From Actinomycetes bacterium (GTDB lineage Bacteria; Actinomycetota; Humimicrobiia; JAHJRV01), in contig DAOWJR010000035.1 in NCBI GenBank assembly GCA_030640275.1, positions 1 to 13,451 on the forward strand: a stretch of 13,451 nucleotides of DNA, read 5' to 3'. The translations under genes and the position numbers were made by a program. The notes under the pieces were generated by a model, which saw only the letters and a list, made by a program, of their open reading frames with translations, ran no database searches and was not told the DNA's origin. Positions within the stretch are counted from its first letter, which is position 1. Each line of letters starts with the position of its first letter. Below, piece after piece: positions 1 to 7,771 of the stretch.

Positions 1-1310
1 ATGTACTTAAGAAAGTAAAAGAAGAGGATGTAAGATTTATCAGGTTGTGGTTTACAGATATTCTTGGTTTTTTAAAAAGTGTAACCATAACTGCTAGTGA
101 ATTAGAAATTTCATTAGGGGAAGGCACTGGATTTGATGGATCATCAATTCATGGATTTTCCAGAATAGATGAAAGTGATATGATAGCTATGCCTGATCCT
201 AAAACTTTTCAGATACTTCCATGGAAAACAAAAGATAAACATGAGGCAAGGATGTTTTGTAATATTTTAGAACCAGACAAGTCTTTTCATAAAGGTGACC
301 CGAGATGGGTTTTAAAGAAGAACCTAAAATGTATAAAAGATATGGGATATACATTCTTTGTTGGACCAGAACTTGAATATTTTTATTTTAAAAATTCTGA
401 AGGTAAACCAGAAGGACTTGATGAAGGAGGATATTTTGATTTAACACCACCTGATATTGCGACTGATTTAAGAAAAGAAACAATACTTGCTCTTCAAGAA
501 TTGGGAATTGATGTAGAGAGTAGCCATCATGAAGTGGCTCCCAGTCAACACGAAATAGATCTCAAGTTTACTGAAGCTTTAACTATGGCAGATATTACTA
601 TGACATCAAGATTAGTAGTAAAGGAGATAGCAGTCCAAAATGGTGTTTATGCAACTTTCATGCCTAAACCTGTATTTGGAATAAATGGAAGTGGTATGCA
701 CATCCATATGTCTCTTTATAAGAATAGTAAGAATATCTTTTTTGATCCAGATGATGAATACAAGCTTTCAATTGAAGCTAAAAGATTTATAGCAGGACTC
801 CTAAAACATGCTCCTGAAATAACAATATTAACTAACCAATGGATTAATTCATATAAGAGATTAACTCCAGGATATGAAGCCCCAGTTTATCTGTCCTGGG
901 CTCTGCGCAATAGATCTGATTTGATCAGAGTCCCTGTTTACAGGTATGGTCAGGAACATGCAACTCGAATAGAATATCGAGCACCTGACCCTGCTTGTAA
1001 TCCATATTTAGCCTTTTCAGTGATTTTAGCAGCAGGACTTGAAGGAATTCAAAAAGAGTATGACCTTGTTCCACCAGTAGAGAGGAATGTATATGAAATG
1101 AGTGACGAAGAAAGAGAAAGAGAAGGAATAGGTTCTCTTCCAGGAAATCTTTTTGAAGCCCTTGAATTGGCAGAAAAAAGCACCCTTGTTAGAGAAACTT
1201 TAGGAGATCATGTTTTTGATAAATTTATTGAGAATAAAAAGATAGAATGGGATAATTATAGAACTCAAGTAACTGATTATGAGATAAAGCGTTATCTTCC
1301 GATACTTTAA
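1..1310 (+). CDS. glnA: Glutamine synthetase, type I-alpha (5' end cut by window)
   Basis: Makes glutamine from glutamate, ammonia and ATP in the cytoplasm. The reading frame is open to the window edge: codons from base 3 read V-L-K-K-V-K-E-E-D-V-R-F-I-R-L-W-F-T-D, which matches the usual GS N-terminus. The TTG at 45 is therefore an internal codon and only about five residues are missing. Visible motifs, in order, are FDGSSI, GPELEYF, HHEVAPSQHE, NGSGMHIHMSL, NSYKRLTPGYEAP and RIEYRAPDPACNPYLAF. These supply the metal-binding Glu/His and the ATP and glutamate sites. The length (about 440) and the absence of the I-beta insertion and of the NLYDLP adenylylation tyrosine place it in the I-alpha class, which is regulated by feedback rather than adenylylation. 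The Arg in the FDGSSI..F.RI segment, linked to feedback inhibition in that class, is present. A small oddity is SSIHGF where SSIEGF is usual. glmS follows after 52 bp. Confidence 0.96.
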   Translation, partial: VLKKVKEEDVRFIRLWFTDILGFLKSVTITASELEISLGEGTGFDGSSIHGFSRIDESDMIAMPDPKTFQILPWKTKDKHEARMFCNILEPDKSFHKGDPRWVLKKNLKCIKDMGYTFFVGPELEYFYFKNSEGKPEGLDEGGYFDLTPPDIATDLRKETILALQELGIDVESSHHEVAPSQHEIDLKFTEALTMADITMTSRLVVKEIAVQNGVYATFMPKPVFGINGSGMHIHMSLYKNSKNIFFDPDDEYKLSIEAKRFIAGLLKHAPEITILTNQWINSYKRLTPGYEAPVYLSWALRNRSDLIRVPVYRYGQEHATRIEYRAPDPACNPYLAFSVILAAGLEGIQKEYDLVPPVERNVYEMSDEEREREGIGSLPGNLFEALELAEKSTLVRETLGDHVFDKFIENKKIEWDNYRTQVTDYEIKRYLPIL

Positions 1311-1312
1311 AG

Positions 1313-1338
1313 GAACAGTCAATTTTTAAAATTTGTTC
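1313..1338 (+). other. Small AT-rich hairpin between glnA and glmS
   Basis: GAACA (1313-1317) pairs with TGTTC (1334-1338), and AATTTT (1321-1326) pairs with AAAATT (1328-1333). The bases GTC form a bulge and a single T the loop. No U-tract follows, so it is not a standard terminator. It could stabilise an mRNA end or be chance in AT-rich DNA. The 52-bp gap is far too short for a glmS ribozyme. Confidence 0.25.
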
Positions 1339-1362
1339 ATTATTTAACTTAAGGAGAAAAAT

Positions 1363-3198
1363 ATGTGTGGAATAATTGGATATGTTGGAGAAAAAGACTG
1401 TGCTTCAATATTGCTAAATGGATTAAAAAGACTTGAATATAGAGGCTATGACTCATCAGGAATAGCTATATTAAATAAAGAAGGTAACAGAAATGAAATT
1501 TCGATGGTAAAGCGAGTTGGTAATTTAAAAAAGTTGGAAAAAGCTTTATTAGAGAAAGAAATGAAAGGTAATTTAGGAATTGGTCATACGAGATGGGCTA
1601 CTCACGGGAAACCTCACAGACTTAATGCGCATCCTCATTCAGACTGTAAAAATGAGATCCTTTTGGTTCATAATGGAATTATTGAGAATTATGAACCACT
1701 CAGGAAGGAGTTAGTTTTGAAAGGACATAAATTTGTCTCAGAAACAGATACTGAGGTGCTTGTTCATTTAGTTGAGGAGTTATATAAAGATGATTTGGTA
1801 GAAGCTGTTAAAGAGGCATTAAAAAAAGTGGAAGGTTCTTATGCAATAGTGGTGATGAGTATCAAATCCCCTAATCAGCTGGTTGGAGCAAGATATGACA
1901 GCCCATTGGTTGCAGGATTAGGAAATGGTGAAAATTTTCTTGCATCTGACATTCCAGCAATTCTCGAACACACTAACAGATTTTTAATAGTTGATCAGGG
2001 AGAGATAGTAAATATTACTAAAGATAAAGTAGAAATATATGATAGGAATGGTAATAAAATCAATAAAAAACCATATAAGACTAATTGGGATATATCTTTG
2101 GCTGAAAAGGAGGGTTATGAGGATTTCATGTTAAAGGAGATTATGGAGCAACCTGTAGCTGTAAGGGAAACATATAGAGCTCACGTTTATAAGCATAAGA
2201 TAAGTTTAGATGAAAGTAGTTTACCACTTGAAATTATAAAAAAAGCAAAGAAAATCTTTGTCATTGCTTGTGGAACATCTCTATTTGCAGGTTTTGTAGC
2301 AAAGGGAGTTATTGAAAAATTTGCTAAAATTACTGTTGACGTTGTAACTGCTTCAGAGTTTAGATATATGAATCCTATAATTCCTGATCCAAGCATTATA
2401 ATAGCTATATCACAATCTGGTGAAACATTAGATACAATTGCTGGAATCAGGGAAGCAAAAAAGAAAAAAGCATGGGTTTTAGTTGTATCAAATGTGATGG
2501 AGAGTTCCGCAGTTAGAGAATCTGATGGAGCTATGTATACTTTTGCTGGTCCTGAAATAGGAGTAGCTGCTAGTAAAACACACACATCACAGATTATGGT
2601 AAGTTATTTATTAGCCCTTTATTTAGCCAAGATTAGAGGTACAATTACTGAGGATGAGATTGCTTTTCACTTAAAAACATTAAAAGGAGTTCCGGATAAG
2701 ATAAAATCAGTTTTAGATAGTCGGGATGAAATAAAAGAGTTTGCTGATATATATTGTAAATATCCAAACTTCATATATATTGGAAGGAAATTTGGTTTAC
2801 CTGCTGTTATGGAAGGTGCATTAAAATTAAAAGAGATATCATATATACACGCAGAAGCATATCCAGCAGGAGAGATGAAACATGGTCCTATTGCCCTTGT
2901 AGGAGAGAATTGTCCGGTAGTAGCTATTGTTAATAAGTCAAGCATATATAGTAAGATAATTAGTAACATTAATGAGGTAAAAGCAAGGGGCGCTTCTGTT
3001 CTAGCGTTAGCTACAATTGGTGATAGCAAAATAAAGAATTTAGTAGATCATATTATAGAAGTTCCTGAGATACCTGAGGAATTCTCTGCTATTATAAATG
3101 TAGTCCCACTACAACTTTTTGCTTATGAAGTAGCAAAGAAACTTGGGTGTAATGTGGATCAACCAAGAAATTTAGCAAAAACAGTTACAGTAGAGTAA
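1363..3198 (+). CDS. glmS: Glutamine-fructose-6-phosphate aminotransferase (isomerizing)
   Basis: Converts fructose-6-phosphate and glutamine to glucosamine-6-phosphate and glutamate, the first step towards UDP-GlcNAc for peptidoglycan. At 611 residues it is standard length. It begins M-C-G-I-I-G-Y, so Cys2 becomes the N-terminal nucleophile after Met removal. Glutaminase-domain motifs are RWATHG (77-82), HNG (103-105) and ETDTEV (from 127). Two SIS isomerase domains follow. The first carries CGTS (303-306) and SQSGET (350-355). The second carries GRK (474-476), a KEISYIHAEA segment and HGP (507). The C-terminus ends K606-TVTVE, with the lysine that binds the open sugar. An AAGGAG ribosome binding site lies just before the ATG. 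It sits directly after glnA, whose product glutamine is its substrate, and 4 bp before acpS. No glmS ribozyme is present upstream, so control must be by other means. Confidence 0.98.
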   Translation: MCGIIGYVGEKDCASILLNGLKRLEYRGYDSSGIAILNKEGNRNEISMVKRVGNLKKLEKALLEKEMKGNLGIGHTRWATHGKPHRLNAHPHSDCKNEILLVHNGIIENYEPLRKELVLKGHKFVSETDTEVLVHLVEELYKDDLVEAVKEALKKVEGSYAIVVMSIKSPNQLVGARYDSPLVAGLGNGENFLASDIPAILEHTNRFLIVDQGEIVNITKDKVEIYDRNGNKINKKPYKTNWDISLAEKEGYEDFMLKEIMEQPVAVRETYRAHVYKHKISLDESSLPLEIIKKAKKIFVIACGTSLFAGFVAKGVIEKFAKITVDVVTASEFRYMNPIIPDPSIIIAISQSGETLDTIAGIREAKKKKAWVLVVSNVMESSAVRESDGAMYTFAGPEIGVAASKTHTSQIMVSYLLALYLAKIRGTITEDEIAFHLKTLKGVPDKIKSVLDSRDEIKEFADIYCKYPNFIYIGRKFGLPAVMEGALKLKEISYIHAEAYPAGEMKHGPIALVGENCPVVAIVNKSSIYSKIISNINEVKARGASVLALATIGDSKIKNLVDHIIEVPEIPEEFSAIINVVPLQLFAYEVAKKLGCNVDQPRNLAKTVTVE

Positions 3199-3202
3199 TA
3201 AA

Positions 3203-3607
3203 ATGAAAGATAATTTTAATATATTAGGAGTGGGGATAGATTTAGTTGAAGTTGATAGGATTAAAAAGTTAATAAATAAGTACTCCAAATTTTTAAATAA
3301 ATTTTTCACTAAAAACGAAATTGAATATTGTAATGGTAAAAAAAACAGAGCTATCCATTTTGCTGGAAAATTTGCAGCTAAAGAAGCCATTATCAAATCT
3401 ATTGGATTTGGCAATAATGCTTTAAAATTAAGAGAGATTGAGATTAATAATATGAGTAATACTAATAATAATTCGATTCCAAAAGTTATACTACACGGTT
3501 CTGCTCTTAGCCTTGCTAATAAAAGGGATATAGAAGAAATTTTAATTAGTATTACTCATACAAAAGAATATGCTATTGCTATAGCTTATGCAAGAGGTAA
3601 AGCATGA
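3203..3607 (+). CDS. acpS: Holo-[acyl-carrier-protein] synthase
   Basis: Transfers the 4'-phosphopantetheine arm of CoA to the serine of apo-ACP, activating fatty acid synthesis. The 134-residue protein is close to the usual 120-130 and fits the short trimeric AcpS class. Visible signatures are GVGIDLVEVDRI near the N-terminus, with Mg-binding Asp13; HFAGKFAAKEA, with Glu61; and ISITHTKEYAIA near the C-terminus. The ATG at 3203 comes 4 bp after the glmS stop and just before the conserved core, so the start is well supported. The stop overlaps the nnrD start as ATGA, implying translational coupling. The region around residues 80-93 is Asn-rich (SNTNNNS), probably a surface loop. acpS next to nnrD and alr is a common arrangement in Gram-positive and related genomes. 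Confidence 0.96.
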   Translation: MKDNFNILGVGIDLVEVDRIKKLINKYSKFLNKFFTKNEIEYCNGKKNRAIHFAGKFAAKEAIIKSIGFGNNALKLREIEINNMSNTNNNSIPKVILHGSALSLANKRDIEEILISITHTKEYAIAIAYARGKA

Positions 3608-5166
3608 GTATAAACAAGGTTCTAACTGGTTATGAGATGGTTGAAATTGATAAGATTGCAGTTAAAAGAGGAATAAAAGCATTGGATTTAATGGAAAAAG
3701 CTGGGCAGAAGGTTACCAATATTGCAAAAAAGGAATTAGAAGATTTTGGGAAAAAAAATGTTTTAGCTGTTTGTGGTAAAGGAAATAATGGAGGAGATGG
3801 TTTTGTAGCATCCTCTATACTTCATAGTAAAGGTTTCAATGTTATAACTTACTATATTGGTGAGCCAGAAGAGCTAAGGGAACCTTCAAAGACAAGCTTT
3901 AAAAAAGTGAAGTTATCTGGACTTACTCTAAAAAAAATAGAAAAAGATTTAATCTCATTTAAGAAAGACTTAAAAAATTGTGATTTTGTTATTGATGCAA
4001 TTTTTGGAACTGGCTTAAAAAGACCTGTTAAAGGAATATATTTAGATATAATAAACCTTATAAATAATGCTAATAAATATGTTTTGTCTATAGATATTCC
4101 ATCGGGAGTAAATGGAAATTCTGGAGAGGTATTAAACGCAGCAGTAAAAGCAAATATTACTGTTACATTGCAAACTTATAAATTTGGACTTTTAAACTAT
4201 CCAGGAGCAAGTTATGTAGGAGATATAAAATGTGTAGACATAGGAATACCTCAAGATTTGGTAGACAAATATTGTAAGATTTTTTTCATTGATGATGAGT
4301 GGGTTTTAAAAAGACTTCCAAAAAGAAAAGCATATGCTCACAAAGGTGACGCGGGAAAGCTTTTTGTTATAGCAGGCTCACCCAGTTTTACAGGAGCAGC
4401 TTATATGTGTTCTATGTCAGCTCTTATAGGTGGAGCCGGTGTTGTAACAATAGCAATTCCTGAGGGATTAAATACAGTAATGGAAACCAAATTAACTGAG
4501 GTAATGACATTACCACTTCCTCAAACAAAAGATGGAACATTAGCTATCTCAGCTCTTCCCAAAATATTGGATGAGGTTAAAAAATTTGACTGCCTGGCAA
4601 TTGGTCCCGGGATTTCATTAAATGAGGAAACTTCAGATTTAGTTATTTCTTTGGTTAAAAATTTGAAAATACCATTGGTAATAGATGCGGATGCACTTAC
4701 AATATTATCAAAGAATTTGGAAGTTTTAAGAAACTTGAAAGTTCCAATTGTAATTACTCCTCATCCAGGTGAATTATCAAGGTTACTACATATTAATAAA
4801 GTAGAGTTAAAAGACAGGTTAGAATTGAATCGGGAGATTTCTAAAAAAATTGGAAAAATCTCTGTTTTAAAAGGAGCCAGAACATTGGTTTCTAATCCTG
4901 AAGGTGAAACATTTATTAACTTAACCGGTAGTCCTGCTATGGCAACTGCTGGTTCTGGGGATATCTTGGTAGGATTAATTGCTTCACTTATAGTTCAAGG
5001 TGTCGATCACTATGATGCTGCTATAATGGGAACATATTTACATGGTCTTGCTGGAGATATGGCTGCGGAAGAGATTGGTCAGCGCTCTCTTATTGCAACA
5101 GATATAATGAACAAAATTCCAGACACATTTTTAAGAATTGAGGGAGCCTTCCCATTTACCGAATAA
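3604..5166 (+). CDS. nnrD: Bifunctional NAD(P)HX epimerase / ADP-dependent NAD(P)HX dehydratase
   Basis: Repairs hydrated nicotinamide cofactors. The N-terminal YjeF_N half epimerises R- and S-NAD(P)HX, and the C-terminal YjeF_C half (ribokinase-like fold) dehydrates S-NAD(P)HX using ADP. At 520 residues it has the normal fused length. N-half motifs are GKGNNGGDG (58-66), DAIFGTGL and SIDIPSGVNG. C-half motifs are HKGDAGKLFVIAGS, AIGPGIS, VIDADAL, TPHPGE, LKGARTLV and AMATAGSGD; the GSGD Asp is the expected catalytic residue. The ATG at 3604 overlaps the acpS stop by 4 bp. In such clusters the gene travels with acpS and alr by conserved linkage rather than by shared pathway. Both halves appear intact. 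E. coli nomenclature uses nnr for the fused gene. Confidence 0.96.
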   Translation: MSINKVLTGYEMVEIDKIAVKRGIKALDLMEKAGQKVTNIAKKELEDFGKKNVLAVCGKGNNGGDGFVASSILHSKGFNVITYYIGEPEELREPSKTSFKKVKLSGLTLKKIEKDLISFKKDLKNCDFVIDAIFGTGLKRPVKGIYLDIINLINNANKYVLSIDIPSGVNGNSGEVLNAAVKANITVTLQTYKFGLLNYPGASYVGDIKCVDIGIPQDLVDKYCKIFFIDDEWVLKRLPKRKAYAHKGDAGKLFVIAGSPSFTGAAYMCSMSALIGGAGVVTIAIPEGLNTVMETKLTEVMTLPLPQTKDGTLAISALPKILDEVKKFDCLAIGPGISLNEETSDLVISLVKNLKIPLVIDADALTILSKNLEVLRNLKVPIVITPHPGELSRLLHINKVELKDRLELNREISKKIGKISVLKGARTLVSNPEGETFINLTGSPAMATAGSGDILVGLIASLIVQGVDHYDAAIMGTYLHGLAGDMAAEEIGQRSLIATDIMNKIPDTFLRIEGAFPFTE

Positions 5167-5196
5167 TCTAATTTTTTAATTTAGAAAGAAAAAAGT

Positions 5197-6330
5197 GTGA
5201 AAATTTATAGACCTGTTTGGGCTGAGGTAAATTTAAATAATATTAAAGATAACATGAGGTTTATTAGAACCTTGATATCTAAAAGCACAAAGATAATGGC
5301 TGTTATTAAAGCCAATGGGTATGGCCACGGTGCATTAAAAGTGGCTAAAGCAGCAATTGAAGCAGGGGTTGAAAGATTAGGGGTAGCATCAGTTGAAGAA
5401 GTATTAGAGCTTATAAATGATGATATTAAAGCTCCTATACAATTATTAAGCCAACCACCTATATCATCTGTTAAGATAATAGTTGAAAATTCAACAATCA
5501 AAAACTCAATAATTAGCACTGTATATACTAAAAATTTTGTAAAAGCACTATCGGAGGAAGCACATAATCAAAGTAAAAAATGTTTAGTTCATGTAAAAGT
5601 TGATACAGGAATGCACAGAGTAGGAATAAGCACTGAACATGTTATAGACTTAGTTAAATATATATCTACACTCTCGAATATAGAAATTGAAGGATTGTTT
5701 ACACATTTTGCTTGCGCTGATGATACCAAAAATCCATATACATTATTACAACTAAAAAGATTTATAAAATTAAAAGAAACTCTAAAAAAGAACAATTTTA
5801 AATTTAAAATATATCACTGTGCAAACTCAGCAGCTACTCTAAATTTTTCACAGACTCACATGGATATGATCAGAATAGGTATAGCAATGTATGGATTAAG
5901 GTCTTCAGAAAAGACTTTCTCATTACAAGTAAAGCCAGCACTCTCCTTAAAGGCAAAGATATCCTATTTAAAAGAGGTAGAAAAAGGAGAAGGAATTTCC
6001 TATGGATTAACATTTAAAACAAATAAAAAAAGTTTGATAGCTACTATACCAATTGGTTATAGAGATGGATATCCCAGACAATTATCCAATAAGGGAGTGG
6101 TTTTGGTTAAAGGGAAAAGGGTTCCAGTTGTTGGAAATGTCACAATGGATCAGATAATGATAGATGTTACTGATATAGATGAAGTTAAAATTGGAGATGA
6201 AGTGGTTATAATAGGAAATCAGGGAGAAGAAAAAATAGAAGTAGATGAGTTATCAAGAACTTTAAATACAATTGACTATGAAATTGTGTGTGGTATAAAT
6301 AACAGAGTTCCCCGAATATACATAGAATAA
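5197..6330 (+). CDS. alr: Alanine racemase (PLP-dependent)
   Basis: Interconverts L- and D-alanine, supplying D-alanine for peptidoglycan cross-links. At 377 residues it is typical. The N-terminal barrel carries AVIKANGYGHG, with PLP-linking Lys38, and VKVDTGMHRVG (133-143) with the conserved Arg141. The second catalytic base is Tyr269 in ISYGLTFKT, followed by IPIGYRDGYPR, GNVTMDQIMIDVT and a CGINNRVPR end. The start is the GTG at 5197, giving K-I-Y-R-P-V-W-A-E-V-N-L just as the family begins; only a weak AGAAAG precedes it. The gap to nnrD is 30 bp. It is the last gene of the envelope cluster, as a long AT-rich gap follows. Assignment to biosynthetic rather than catabolic use rests on context. 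Confidence 0.97.
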   Translation: MKIYRPVWAEVNLNNIKDNMRFIRTLISKSTKIMAVIKANGYGHGALKVAKAAIEAGVERLGVASVEEVLELINDDIKAPIQLLSQPPISSVKIIVENSTIKNSIISTVYTKNFVKALSEEAHNQSKKCLVHVKVDTGMHRVGISTEHVIDLVKYISTLSNIEIEGLFTHFACADDTKNPYTLLQLKRFIKLKETLKKNNFKFKIYHCANSAATLNFSQTHMDMIRIGIAMYGLRSSEKTFSLQVKPALSLKAKISYLKEVEKGEGISYGLTFKTNKKSLIATIPIGYRDGYPRQLSNKGVVLVKGKRVPVVGNVTMDQIMIDVTDIDEVKIGDEVVIIGNQGEEKIEVDELSRTLNTIDYEIVCGINNRVPRIYIE

Positions 6331-6631
6331 AAATTTAGGTACAGTAAATAATATTGATTAAACTTCAAATTTTAAAATAATTATTAAAAAATTTCAGTCA
6401 TTTAAAGTAAAAATTTTAGTTCCAACTTTAATTTCACCTTCTTTATAAAACTACTATTTCTAAAGCATTTTAATTCATTAAAAAAACTTCAAATTAAAAA
6501 TAAGGTAATGTTGATCATTTTTTTATATTTAATATTTAATTTTTTTATAATAATTTATAAATTCTTTCTTATCTATTTAGTAGAATTAATTAAATAAATT
6601 TTCATCTAATAATTAGAAGGGAGAGAGGATT
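6331..6631. other. Gene-free, extremely AT-rich intergenic gap
   Basis: These 301 bp between alr and the dehydrogenase gene have stops in all frames and no convincing RNA gene or GC-rich terminator hairpin. The 11-bp word AACTTCAAATT occurs twice in direct orientation (6361-6371 and 6485-6495) in similar AT-rich surroundings. In DNA this AT-rich it may be chance. The gap probably separates two transcription units and must hold the promoter of the downstream gene. Confidence 0.7.
6546..6551 (+). promoter_or_regulatory. Candidate -10 box for the dehydrogenase gene
   Basis: A perfect TATAAT lies about 80 bp before the ATG at 6632. A fitting -35 box is not clear: the 17-bp spacing lands on TTATAT. 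Perfect -10 words are expected by chance in such AT-rich DNA, so this is only a candidate. Confidence 0.25.
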
Positions 6632-7669
6632 ATGAAATGTGCAATGTTGTATGCTCCTGGTAGGTTAGAAATTGAAGAGGTTGAGATCCCTAACATAAAG
6701 AAGGGAGAGGTTTTAGTTAAAGTAAGAGCAGCCCTTACATGTGGAACAGATATAAAAACCTATATGAGGGGTCATCCGGTATTGATAAAGAAATATCCCT
6801 CACCTTTTGGTCACGAATTTTCAGGTGTAATCTCAAAAGTAGGAACTGATGTAAAAGGATTTTTTCCAGGGATGAGAGTAGTAGCTGCAAATTCTGCTCC
6901 ATGTGGTCAATGTTATTTTTGCAAAAAAGGATATGTTAATTTATGTGAAGATTTGAGGTTATTAAATGGAGCATATGCAAAATATATAGTTGTACCTGAA
7001 AGGATTGTTAATAAAAATCTTTTAGAAATTCCAGACTATATTTCCTTTAAAGATGCAGCATTATCTGAGCCACTTGCATGTTGTTTAAATGCTGTTGAAC
7101 AAAGCGATATTTCATCTAATGATACAGTTGCAGTAATTGGATCAGGTCCCATCGGTCTATTTTTAACCCATCTATATCATTTAAGTGGAGCAAAAGTAAT
7201 AGCATGCGGGAAGGGTAAGCAAAGACTCGAGCTCGCAAAGATTTTAGGAGCTGACTTTACTATTAACGCTGATGAAATTGAAGATGAGATAGGTGCTGTT
7301 AAAAGTTTATCAAATTATGGAAGAGGAGCTGATGTAGTTGTGGAAGCAGTTGGAAAACCTGATATTTGGGAAATGTCTGTGAAAATGGCAAGAAGGGGAG
7401 GACTTGTAATTTTATTTGGAGGTTGTCCATCGGGAACTTCATTTTCTATAGACACATCTCTTATTCATTATGAACAAATAACTATAAAAGGAATTTTTCA
7501 TTATACTCCTCAACTTTTTAAAAGGGCTCTGGATTTAATAGCAAGCGGAAAAATAAATACAAAAGCTTTTATAAGCGGTAGGTTGCCACTTGAAAAGCTT
7601 GAGGAAGCATTTTCTCTGGTTAAACAGAAGAAAGGCGTAAAATATTTTATAGACCCTTTTTATCAATAA
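6632..7669 (+). CDS. Zinc-dependent medium-chain alcohol/polyol dehydrogenase
   Basis: A 345-residue MDR-family oxidoreductase of the sorbitol/threonine dehydrogenase type. It oxidises a secondary alcohol, polyol or related substrate with a nicotinamide cofactor; the substrate cannot be read from sequence. The GroES-like domain carries catalytic-zinc ligands Cys37 (TCGTD), His61-Glu62 (GHEFSG) and Glu146 (SEPLACC). The structural zinc site is Cys91, 94, 97 and 105. The Rossmann motif GSGPIG spans 170-175. After the second beta strand the sequence is VIACGKGKQR, with no acidic residue where NAD enzymes normally have Asp. This suggests NADP(H) preference or dual use (inference). The start ATG follows an AGGGAGAGAGG ribosome binding site. 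It seems to be transcribed alone, with a 301-bp gap before and 102 bp after it. Confidence 0.9.
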   Translation: MKCAMLYAPGRLEIEEVEIPNIKKGEVLVKVRAALTCGTDIKTYMRGHPVLIKKYPSPFGHEFSGVISKVGTDVKGFFPGMRVVAANSAPCGQCYFCKKGYVNLCEDLRLLNGAYAKYIVVPERIVNKNLLEIPDYISFKDAALSEPLACCLNAVEQSDISSNDTVAVIGSGPIGLFLTHLYHLSGAKVIACGKGKQRLELAKILGADFTINADEIEDEIGAVKSLSNYGRGADVVVEAVGKPDIWEMSVKMARRGGLVILFGGCPSGTSFSIDTSLIHYEQITIKGIFHYTPQLFKRALDLIASGKINTKAFISGRLPLEKLEEAFSLVKQKKGVKYFIDPFYQ

Positions 7670-7747
7670 TTTCTTTAAAAATTAAGGAGTCAAATTTAGG
7701 GATCAGGTTTTGCATTATAACATTTCTTCTATTATTAATAAGTGAAT

Positions 7748-7753
7748 TATAAT
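7748..7753 (+). promoter_or_regulatory. Candidate -10 box close to the nucleotidyltransferase start
   Basis: A perfect TATAAT lies 18 bp before the ATG at 7772, which has no recognisable Shine-Dalgarno sequence. If used, transcription would begin near 7760 and give a leader of about 12 bases, that is, a nearly leaderless mRNA. No good -35 box is visible. Confidence 0.3.
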
Positions 7754-7771
7754 AATTATAGTGTGTATTAA

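Noticed and set aside
45..47. TTG at 45 as the start of glnA
   Set aside because: The frame is open to the window edge and the upstream codons encode the conserved GS N-terminus (K-E-E-D-V-R-F-I-R), so the gene is cut by the edge.
1311..1362. glmS ribozyme upstream of glmS
   Set aside because: The gap is only 52 bp, AT-rich, and shows none of the ribozyme core; the preceding sequence is glnA coding.
2187..3414. Long minus-strand ORFs opposite glmS and acpS
   Set aside because: They are antisense shadows of strongly conserved genes, with hydrophobic low-complexity translations and no family motifs.
5205..5795. Minus-strand ORFs opposite alr
   Set aside because: Shadows of alr coding sequence with no recognisable domain.
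7684..7745. AAGGAGT followed by an 11-codon TTG ORF in the spacer before the nucleotidyltransferase
   Set aside because: The site is about 20 bases from the TTG, too far, and the peptide has no support.
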